Shown in pieces: positions 8,832-15,657 of a stretch of DNA of 56,008 nucleotides. A program made the translations under genes and the position numbers. The notes under the pieces were generated by a model. It saw only the letters and a list, made by a program, of their open reading frames with translations. It did not search any database and was not told where the DNA came from. The first letter of the stretch is position 1. Every line of letters starts with the position of its first letter. Origin of the DNA: Cryomorphaceae bacterium BACL7 MAG-120322-bin74 (lineage in GTDB: Bacteria > Bacteroidota > Bacteroidia > Flavobacteriales > Schleiferiaceae); NCBI GenBank assembly GCA_001438205.1, contig LICG01000010.1:1-56008 (forward strand), in the 5' to 3' direction.

Positions 8832-9566
8832 TTACTGGATAAACTGGAACTCTACGCGGCGGTTGTGGACATTCTTCTTGCTCAACAACTCCGATTCACC
8901 TTTTGAAACTACTTCAAAACGCGCTTCAGAGATATTGAACGTGGAAGTCAATACACGCACGACTGCCTTCGCACGACGCTCACCTACTTTCAGGTTTACG
9001 CGCTCAGAACCTGTAGCATCCGCATGACCCACAACACGCAAACGCAAGCTTGGGTTTGTCTTCATCATTTTCGCCACTACGGCTAATTTTGCTTCGTCTT
9101 CTGCGCTTACTGTCACAGAATTGGTAGAAAAGTGTACTTCAGGAATAAATGCTTCCGCAACCTGCGTAGTCACGCTTCCTTCAATTTTCTTGCCTTGAAA
9201 ATTAACCAATGCACCCGCTGGGGTATTGGGTTCCATATCCTTTGAGTCCAACACGCCGTCACCGTCGCTATCCAACTCACGGCCAGAAGCGTCAACACGC
9301 GCACCGCGTTGCGTAAAAGGATCTGTGTCTAGCTCATGGCGTACGCCATCACCATCCAAATCCAACGCGCGGCCAGAGCCGTCAATCAAAGCACCTTTCG
9401 GTGTATTTGCTTCTAAATCAAATGCATCGGAAACTCCGTCTCCATCTGAATCCGCCTGAACTTTAGCCAAGTCACCTTTGAGGGCGCCTACCTGCTCTTC
9501 AAGTTCTTTCATTTGTCCGCAAGAGGCCAATGCCAAGGCGGCAATTCCTAAAAACGCGTATTTCAT
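8832..9566 (-). CDS. OmpA-family lipoprotein with calcium-binding repeats
   Basis: 244 residues. The signal peptide MKYAFLGIAALALASCGQ ends in a lipobox (LASC). A short coiled region (KELEEQVGALKGDLAKVQ) leads into three thrombospondin type-3-like repeats, each with DSDGDGV or DLDGDGV calcium loops (about residues 40-118). The C-terminal OmpA domain (about 140-244) has the peptidoglycan-binding residues: Asp in VVGHADATGS and Arg in NRRVEFQF. It probably ties the outer membrane to peptidoglycan. ATG at 9566 is chosen over an in-frame TTG at 9572. The gene is 2 bases from folK, but a -7 box lies inside the end of folK. Confidence 0.9.
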   Translation of the reverse strand: MKYAFLGIAALALASCGQMKELEEQVGALKGDLAKVQADSDGDGVSDAFDLEANTPKGALIDGSGRALDLDGDGVRHELDTDPFTQRGARVDASGRELDSDGDGVLDSKDMEPNTPAGALVNFQGKKIEGSVTTQVAEAFIPEVHFSTNSVTVSAEDEAKLAVVAKMMKTNPSLRLRVVGHADATGSERVNLKVGERRAKAVVRVLTSTFNISEARFEVVSKGESELLSKKNVHNRRVEFQFIQ

Positions 9567-9568
9567 GG

Positions 9569-10090
9569 TCAATATTTTTCGGTTGTTTGATGCAAATGTA
9601 CCAAATTTTCATCTCGGCAACAGGCCAGTAGGGCGCGCACCGAAAGATTTTCTACCGGATGAATCCATTCTCCCCAATGTTCGGCGACGGGATGCAGTAC
9701 AAATCGTCGAATGTGCATGCGCGGATGTGGAACTATCAGGTTTTCAGAAACATACACTCCACCCTCCCATAAGATGATATCCAGATCAATTCGACGATTT
9801 TCGTAGCCTGACACAGCCGTATTTCGGACGCGACCGAGTTTTTTTTCTATTTCAATACAGCGCGTCATAAAGACACTAAGATCCCCTTCCCAAGTCACTT
9901 CCACGGCTTGGTTGATGAAATCTGGACCCTCAAATCCCCATGCTGCACTGCGCCACAGGGATCCGGCCAACACAATCTCTGTCTCTCTTTGCAAAGCTTC
10001 ACGCGCTTGGCCTAAAGCCAACAGGGCATCAGGGGCATTGCTGCCCAATAAGAGAATGGCCCGATTTTGGCGGGACTGGTTGGGAATCAT
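9569..10090 (-). CDS. folK: 2-amino-4-hydroxy-6-hydroxymethyldihydropteridine pyrophosphokinase (HPPK)
   Basis: 173 residues, the typical HPPK length. It transfers pyrophosphate from ATP to the dihydropterin in folate synthesis. Visible motifs: AILLLGSN at the N-terminus, the family signature region ENRRIDLDIILW holding the metal-binding Asp pair, and PHPRMHIRRFVLHPV. The frame extends upstream to 10243, but ATG at 10090 (MIPNQSRQNRAILLLGSN) gives the family N-terminus. It is divergent from sppA with 34 bases between starts, and upstream of the OmpA-type lipoprotein in the same direction. Confidence 0.93.
   Translation of the reverse strand: MIPNQSRQNRAILLLGSNAPDALLALGQAREALQRETEIVLAGSLWRSAAWGFEGPDFINQAVEVTWEGDLSVFMTRCIEIEKKLGRVRNTAVSGYENRRIDLDIILWEGGVYVSENLIVPHPRMHIRRFVLHPVAEHWGEWIHPVENLSVRALLACCRDENLVHLHQTTEKY
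9593..9600 (-). promoter_or_regulatory. -7 box for the OmpA-type lipoprotein, inside folK
   Basis: TACATTTG on the minus strand, 27 bases upstream of the ATG at 9566 and within the last codons of folK. A TTG lies 17 bases further upstream (9620-9618), slightly short of the usual 19-base spacer. Confidence 0.55.
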
Positions 10091-10124
10091 GTTACTTTGA
10101 AAAACGACTGAACGCAAATCTCCG

Positions 10125-11831
10125 ATGAAAATATTCTTCGCCAGCTTTTTTGGGGTACTCGCTGCCCTTTTCTTTTTGATTTTAATCGGCATCGGATTTG
10201 CCGGCATGTCTGAAGAGGCCCCCAAAATAGAACCACAAACCACTTTGGTTCTTCAACTTTCAGGAGCCATTCAAGACCGTCCAACTTCATCTTTGGCCTT
10301 GCTCAATGAGCTCCTGGACCAGCCGAATACCACTTCGCTAACCGAAACACTCTTGGCTTTAAAAGCAGCAGCCGATGATGACCGCGTCAAAGCCCTACGG
10401 ATTGAGATGGGTCTTTTTGATATGGGCTATGCCAGCATTCAAGAACTCCGGTCCGCTATGAAGCATCTACAAGATATGGGCAAGCCCGTTGTCGTATACA
10501 GCAAATTATATACGCAAAAGGCCTTTTATCTGGCGCGCGCTGCAGAAAAAGTTTACTTACCTGCGCCGGGTATGATTGAATTCTCAGGGTTGTCTACCTC
10601 CCCACTTTATTTTAAAGGAGCGCTAGATAAGCTCGGTGTAAAAGCCCATTTAATTAGAGGTTCAGACAATATTTATAAAAGTGCGGGCGAGCCCTTTATT
10701 GCCGACGAAATGTCCGATGCCAACCGTCATCAAATAGAGGAAAGGCTACAATCTCTCTATTCTGGCATCCTTGAAGATCTCGAAGCAGATGGTGTTGATA
10801 CTGAGGCTTTGGATCAGCGTATCACCGAAAACCCTCTTTTTAGTGCCGAAGAAGCCCTTGCGATGGGTTTAATCGAGGGTATACAGTATACCTGGCCCAC
10901 GGGGGATGATGCCACGGAGATGATGGTAGAAGATTATTACCATGCGCTTGAGGCGCCATCTGCCAAAAAGTCGATTGCCGTATTGATTGCAGAGGGAGAT
11001 GTGCAAGATGGGAGCGGGAGCGATGGCGTCATCACAGATGAGAGCATGCGTGAGGCGATCGAAAAAATTCGGAAGCAAAAGCGCATAGGCGCCGTAGTCT
11101 TACGTATTAACTCCCCCGGAGGTTCTGCCCTTGCCTCTGACATGATTTGGGATGCCCTCCAAAATCTAGCCAAAGAAAAACCCTTGGTGATTTCGATGGG
11201 GGACGTTGCCGCATCCGGTGGGTATTATATCGCCGTTCCAGGGCAGACCCTTTTTGCTAATCCCGCCACCATTACAGGTTCCATTGGGGTGTTTGGCTTA
11301 CTCTTTAGTGCAGAAGACCTCCTTCATAATACCTTGGGCGTAAAGAGTCAACCCGTAGGCACCCACCCATTGAGTACAGCCTTACAGCTTGATCAAGCGC
11401 CAAGTTCCGCTATGCTGGCTGTGCTCCAAAAGAACGTAGACCGAACCTACACTCGATTTAAGGCGGTGGTCGCCGAGGGTCGTGCCTTGGCGCAGTCCCA
11501 AGTTGACAGCTTAGCGCGAGGACATGTTTATACCGGGCGGGATGCCCTTCGTTTAGGCTTGATTGACCAAGAAGGTGGTTTTCTACAGGCCCTGTCCTTT
11601 GCCCAAGACTTGGCTTATCCCGATGAGGAGGCTGCGCGCATTGTCTTCTATCCCGAAGACATGGACCCCCTCACGCAGCTTTTATCGTCCTTAGGCGCAA
11701 AAACGCAGATGTGGTGGAATGCCTGGTCGCATCAAGGTGCGCTTAAAGCTTTTTCACAATTGCAAGAGCGCGTGATGGATCTTCAAGCATGGGAGGGTGT
11801 CCAAATGCGTGCGCAAACGTTAAATTTATAA
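10125..11831 (+). CDS. sppA: Signal peptide peptidase SppA, long (67K) type
   Basis: 568 residues: an N-terminal membrane anchor (about 2-27) and two tandem S49 domains, as in the long E. coli-type enzyme. It cleaves leftover signal peptides in the membrane with a Ser-Lys dyad. The likely nucleophile is S364 in GDVAASGGYYIA and the general base K185 in DNIYKSAGEPF, matching the family's split placement of the dyad. LRINSPGGSALASD is the oxyanion-loop region. The queuosine-precursor-type transporter follows after 3 bases, so they probably share an mRNA. Confidence 0.95.
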   Translation: MKIFFASFFGVLAALFFLILIGIGFAGMSEEAPKIEPQTTLVLQLSGAIQDRPTSSLALLNELLDQPNTTSLTETLLALKAAADDDRVKALRIEMGLFDMGYASIQELRSAMKHLQDMGKPVVVYSKLYTQKAFYLARAAEKVYLPAPGMIEFSGLSTSPLYFKGALDKLGVKAHLIRGSDNIYKSAGEPFIADEMSDANRHQIEERLQSLYSGILEDLEADGVDTEALDQRITENPLFSAEEALAMGLIEGIQYTWPTGDDATEMMVEDYYHALEAPSAKKSIAVLIAEGDVQDGSGSDGVITDESMREAIEKIRKQKRIGAVVLRINSPGGSALASDMIWDALQNLAKEKPLVISMGDVAASGGYYIAVPGQTLFANPATITGSIGVFGLLFSAEDLLHNTLGVKSQPVGTHPLSTALQLDQAPSSAMLAVLQKNVDRTYTRFKAVVAEGRALAQSQVDSLARGHVYTGRDALRLGLIDQEGGFLQALSFAQDLAYPDEEAARIVFYPEDMDPLTQLLSSLGAKTQMWWNAWSHQGALKAFSQLQERVMDLQAWEGVQMRAQTLNL

Positions 11832-11834
11832 GGA

Positions 11835-12536
11835 ATGGAGGCCCTACTCTCACCGCAAAAACGCCAACATGCGCTTTGGCTTTATGTGTTATTGGCTGGG
11901 TTGTTCACCGCGGCATTGGTGGCCTGCAACCTCGTCGCCAACAAGTTTATTGAAGTAGACTTAGGATTCCACACTTTTATTATCTCCGCTGGGGTCTTAC
12001 CCTATCCCCTGACTTTTTTAGTCACAGACCTCTTGAGTGAGTTTTATGGTAAAAAACGAACCAATATGGTGGTCCTCAGTGGCTTTTTCATCCTGCTTTT
12101 TGTCCTTGGGGTTTTATGGCTCGGTGCCCAATTCGATGCCATTGAGGGATCGCCTGTCACAGATTCGGCATACGCCATGGTTTTTGGCAATTCCAAAAGA
12201 GTCATTCTTGCCTCGATGGCTGCTTATATCGTCGCGCAACTTGTAGATGTTCGGCTCTTTCATTTTTGGAAAGAGGTAACCAAAGGCAAACACCTCTGGG
12301 TTCGAAACAATTTCTCTACTATGCTCTCTCAATTTGTCGATACAGTACTCGTTGTTGGGATCATTTTTTATGACCGAGCCGACTTAGGCGTGATTGAGCA
12401 GATGGTGTTGGATGGTTGGCTGTTTAAAGTCCTATGTGCCGCTCTTGACACGCCCTTGATGTATCTCGGAACTTGGGCCTTCAGACGCCACTTCAAGCAG
12501 ACAGAATATCCTGAGCACGTAGATATCCTTTCTTGA
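11835..12536 (+). CDS. yhhQ: Queuosine precursor transporter, VUT/YhhQ family
   Basis: 233 residues with about six hydrophobic helices. Motifs typical of the family: VACNLVANKFIEV in the first helix region, GVLPYPLTFLVTDLLSEFYGKK, and SQFVDTVLVVGIIFY. YhhQ imports queuosine precursors such as preQ0 or preQ1 for tRNA modification; that function is known from E. coli, and the assignment here is by family. It is 3 bases after sppA and converges with the DUF2797 gene. Confidence 0.88.
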   Translation: MEALLSPQKRQHALWLYVLLAGLFTAALVACNLVANKFIEVDLGFHTFIISAGVLPYPLTFLVTDLLSEFYGKKRTNMVVLSGFFILLFVLGVLWLGAQFDAIEGSPVTDSAYAMVFGNSKRVILASMAAYIVAQLVDVRLFHFWKEVTKGKHLWVRNNFSTMLSQFVDTVLVVGIIFYDRADLGVIEQMVLDGWLFKVLCAALDTPLMYLGTWAFRRHFKQTEYPEHVDILS

Positions 12537-12565
12537 AGCCTACGCGTGCTTTTTGACCCATGGGG

Positions 12566-13363
12566 TTAGGACACGGTCCACCGGGCGTGCATGCCTTCAT
12601 GCGATCGAACATTAAATACACGGCCATCTCTAAACAAAAGATATTGGCCCCTGATTCCAGCCAGGACCCCTTCAAAAGCATCACGGCCTTGAAGTTTTAG
12701 GGCCTTGGCTTTCACCACAGGCTGCGCCGGGTAGGTCAGAGTATGTTCTTCTCCGTCTGTCTTAAAAAAGGAGCGCATTTCCGCTGGAAAAAACTGCCCT
12801 GCCCGCAAGGCTTCCACCGAAAGGTCTTGCCCTTCTTCCAGTCCTGCTAGCATATTTCGCCACGCCGTTTTGTCGCTATAATGTGCCTTTAATGCGACTT
12901 CAATGACGCCTGCCTGAAATCTGTTTTCTGTTTGCGCAATGATGCGAACGCGGGATGCCCCCTGGTCCATCCAGCGCGTATGGCGCTGCGCTAGGCGTGT
13001 AACGCCGACCTTCAGTCCTCCACTGTCAGCCAAGTAGACGATGTGCGGCTGCAATTGGTATTTGGCCTCATAAGCCAAGTCTCGATCTCCTTGTCCTACG
13101 TGAGCAGTACTTAATTCTGGGCGCAGAATAGAATCCCCCGCCATCGGGCTTTCAAAAAAGCAGCGCTTACAACAACCCATCCGAAACAAAGCAGAAAAAG
13201 TACCATCGCAAACTTTGCATTCCCACAAGCCAAGTGCCTCTATTTGAATACGCTGACCGATGTAGGTATTGAGGTGTAAAATATGGGCACCCGCTTCAGC
13301 ATACACCTGAATAGGAGACTGAAATACTAAAACGAGCTTTGAGAGAGGGCCTTCTGTTTGCAT
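12566..13363 (-). CDS. DUF2797 zinc-finger protein
   Basis: 265 residues. Two Cys pairs (WECKVCDGTF and MGCCKRCFFES, about residues 48-69) look like a zinc site. The middle part HIVYLADSGGLKVGVTRLAQRHTRWMDQG-type sequence (about 118-145) resembles a GIY-YIG-like core: a Tyr-Leu strand, GVTR and an Arg/Trp helix. The family is conserved in Bacteroidota and Actinobacteria but has no established function. It is divergent from the GH3-family gene, with a clear minus-strand promoter in the 40-base gap. Function remains unknown. Confidence 0.8.
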   Translation of the reverse strand: MQTEGPLSKLVLVFQSPIQVYAEAGAHILHLNTYIGQRIQIEALGLWECKVCDGTFSALFRMGCCKRCFFESPMAGDSILRPELSTAHVGQGDRDLAYEAKYQLQPHIVYLADSGGLKVGVTRLAQRHTRWMDQGASRVRIIAQTENRFQAGVIEVALKAHYSDKTAWRNMLAGLEEGQDLSVEALRAGQFFPAEMRSFFKTDGEEHTLTYPAQPVVKAKALKLQGRDAFEGVLAGIRGQYLLFRDGRVFNVRSHEGMHARWTVS

Positions 13364-13384
13364 GAATCCTGTACCTTACGCACT

Positions 13385-13392
13385 CAAAGGTA
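13385..13392 (-). promoter_or_regulatory. -7 box for the DUF2797 gene
   Basis: TACCTTTG on the minus strand, 21 bases upstream of the ATG at 13363. No TTG is seen at the expected -33 spacing. Confidence 0.6.
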
Positions 13393-13403
13393 CCCCCTAA
13401 ACC

Positions 13404-14933
13404 ATGGCCTTTTCGCCCATTACAGATTTGATTGTTTGGCGCCTCAAAGGACGCCTGGCCCGCATGCGTAGGATGATGGAGGACCCCCTCACTGTGCAAC
13501 GCGAACAATTTGATATGCTCATGCATCGGGGTGCCAAAACGGCCTATGGTCAAGCGCATGGCATTGAGTCAGGCATTTCCCCCATGTCCTATTCCCAGCG
13601 CGTCCCTATTATCAATTACGAAAGTCTCACCCCTTGGATCGACCGTACGATGAAGGGCGAGCAGGGCCTGCTTTGGGATGGTCCGATTGCCTGGTTTGCC
13701 AAAAGCAGTGGGACGACTGCGGCACGGAGTAAGTTCATTCCTGTTAGTAGAGAATCCTTAGATGATAATCACCTGGCTGGCGGCCGGGATTTATTAGCCC
13801 TTTACACGGCCCAATGTGAAGATTCTAGGCTTTTTGATGGTTTGAGTTTACGACTCGGGGGTTCGACTAAAATCAATGACCTCCATGGGGTCTCCTATTT
13901 TGGCGACCTCTCTGCCATTATGATTGAAAATCTGCCTTTCTGGGCAGAGTGGCGCTCTACCCCCTCCCACGAGGTGGCCCTATTAGAAGAGTGGGAAGAA
14001 AAAATTGAACGCATCATCAGCCAAGTAATCAAACAAAATGTAACCTCCCTTTTTGGTGTTCCCTCTTGGATGCTCGTCCTGATGCGCCGCGTCTTAGAAA
14101 ATAGAGGTGTGAAGCACCTTAGTGAGGTTTGGCCTAACCTAGAACTCTTTGTGCATGGCGGTGTGAGCTACACGCCTTACCATGCACCCTTTGAGGCTAT
14201 TCTTCCCAAACAGAGATTCTCTCGCATGGAAACCTACAACGCGTCAGAAGGCTTTTTTGCGATTCAAGACGACCTTCGACAGCCCGGACTTTTGCTCCTT
14301 CTGGACCATGGAATCTACTATGAGTTTATTCCCATGGATGATTTTCATGGCCGAAATTCAAGCCTTGCCCTTCCATTGAGTGATGTAGTATGCGGTGTTG
14401 ACTATGCCATGGTTATTAGCACAGTTGGTGGCCTCTGGCGCTACATTGTAGGAGATACGCTGCGCTTTGTTTCATTGGCCCCCTACCGCGTAGAAATTTC
14501 AGGAAGGACACGTTTGTACATCAATGCATTTGGAGAAGAGCTCATCATGGGCAATGCCGAAAAAGCCATGAACCAAGCATGTCAAGCCACTGGCGCTTCG
14601 ATCAAAGATTATACAGCGGGACCTTCTTTTATGGAAGGAAATAAAAGTGGGGCACATGAATGGCTCATCGAATTTACCACACCCCCTTCCTCTTTGACAG
14701 CCTTCAGAGAAGCCCTAGATGGTTCGCTCCGGGAATTAAATTCTGACTATGATGCCAAAAGACACAAGGATTTGGTCTTGCGCATGCCTATTGTCCATAT
14801 GATGTCCGGCGACACCTTTCATAACTGGCTTAAATCCAAAGGAAAACTAGGCGGACAGAACAAAATTCCACGACTTTCTAACGACCGAAAATTGATTGAG
14901 GAAATTCTATTTTTTCAGCGCTCGAAGGCCTAA
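13404..14933 (+). CDS. GH3 auxin-responsive-promoter family protein (acyl-adenylate-forming amido synthetase fold)
   Basis: 509 residues, the usual length for bacterial GH3 proteins. The nucleotide-binding signature AWFAKSSGTTAARSKFIPVS (about residues 92-111) corresponds to the SSGTT P-loop-like motif of GH3 adenylases. Later ETYNASEGFFAIQ and GLWRYIVGDTLRF match the conserved Tyr/Glu and Gly-Asp ATP-binding motifs. In plants GH3 joins amino acids to jasmonate or auxin; the substrate of the Bacteroidota version is not known. The deoxynucleoside kinase follows 9 bases downstream. Confidence 0.9.
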   Translation: MAFSPITDLIVWRLKGRLARMRRMMEDPLTVQREQFDMLMHRGAKTAYGQAHGIESGISPMSYSQRVPIINYESLTPWIDRTMKGEQGLLWDGPIAWFAKSSGTTAARSKFIPVSRESLDDNHLAGGRDLLALYTAQCEDSRLFDGLSLRLGGSTKINDLHGVSYFGDLSAIMIENLPFWAEWRSTPSHEVALLEEWEEKIERIISQVIKQNVTSLFGVPSWMLVLMRRVLENRGVKHLSEVWPNLELFVHGGVSYTPYHAPFEAILPKQRFSRMETYNASEGFFAIQDDLRQPGLLLLLDHGIYYEFIPMDDFHGRNSSLALPLSDVVCGVDYAMVISTVGGLWRYIVGDTLRFVSLAPYRVEISGRTRLYINAFGEELIMGNAEKAMNQACQATGASIKDYTAGPSFMEGNKSGAHEWLIEFTTPPSSLTAFREALDGSLRELNSDYDAKRHKDLVLRMPIVHMMSGDTFHNWLKSKGKLGGQNKIPRLSNDRKLIEEILFFQRSKA

Positions 14934-14942
14934 ATTTGGAGG

Positions 14943-15557
14943 ATGCACATCGCCATCGCCGGAAACATCGGCTCAGGGAAAACCACCCTCACAACATTGC
15001 TTTCTAAGCACTATTCTTGGGACGCTCACTATGAAGAAGTGGACCAAAATCCCTACTTAGATGATTTTTATAGCGACATGATGCGCTGGTCGTTCAACTT
15101 GCAAATCTTCTTTTTGCATAGCCGCTTCAAACAAATTCATGACATCCGAAAGTCAGGCAAGACCGTGATCCAAGACCGCACGATTTATGAAGATGCCACC
15201 ATTTTTGCCCCCAACCTTCACGATATGGGGCTTATGTCATCTCGCGATTTTGATGCCTATATGCGCCTGTTTGATTTGATGGAGGAATTTATCAATCCCC
15301 CCGATTTGCTGATTTATCTCAGTGCTTCTGTCCCCACCTTGGTGGAACAAATTCAAAAGCGCGGTCGTCCATATGAAAATTCGATTCGTCTTGACTATCT
15401 ACAACGCTTAAACGAGCGATACCAGGATTGGATCAAGGGGTATGACAAAGGCAAGTTGCTCATCATTGATGTGGACAACAACCATTTCCCTGAAAATCCA
15501 GAAGACTTAGGCGCAATCATTTCACGCATTGACGCAGAATTGAACGGGCTATTTTAA
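14943..15557 (+). CDS. Deoxynucleoside kinase (dNK/dCK-dGK family)
   Basis: 204 residues. It phosphorylates deoxynucleosides for the dNTP salvage pathway. The P-loop is GNIGSGKTT at residues 7-15; the substrate-site segment WSFNLQIFFLHSRFKQ and the catalytic DRTIYED (the DRS-like motif) are clear, as is the lid RGRPYE. The exact base preference (dA, dG or dC) cannot be read. A GGAGG lies directly against the ATG with no spacing, too close for a normal Shine-Dalgarno site. A bidirectional terminator follows. Confidence 0.92.
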   Translation: MHIAIAGNIGSGKTTLTTLLSKHYSWDAHYEEVDQNPYLDDFYSDMMRWSFNLQIFFLHSRFKQIHDIRKSGKTVIQDRTIYEDATIFAPNLHDMGLMSSRDFDAYMRLFDLMEEFINPPDLLIYLSASVPTLVEQIQKRGRPYENSIRLDYLQRLNERYQDWIKGYDKGKLLIIDVDNNHFPENPEDLGAIISRIDAELNGLF

Positions 15558-15607
15558 CCCTATCCATCGTCTGAGTCAAATCACGACCCGCAGAAATTTG
15601 AAGACAT

Positions 15608-15644
15608 AAAAAAACCCGCGGCGCAAGCCGCGGGTTTTTCTTTT
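15608..15644. terminator. Bidirectional terminator between dNK and hppA
   Basis: AAAACCCGCGGC and GCCGCGGGTTTT form a 12-pair stem with a GCAA tetraloop. T runs follow on both strands, so it can end both convergent transcripts. Confidence 0.93.
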
Positions 15645-15657
15645 ACGTAGCTTTTTC

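Noticed and set aside
14938-14942. GGAGG as a Shine-Dalgarno site for the deoxynucleoside kinase
   Set aside because: It touches the ATG with no spacing, and other starts in the window lack such sites.
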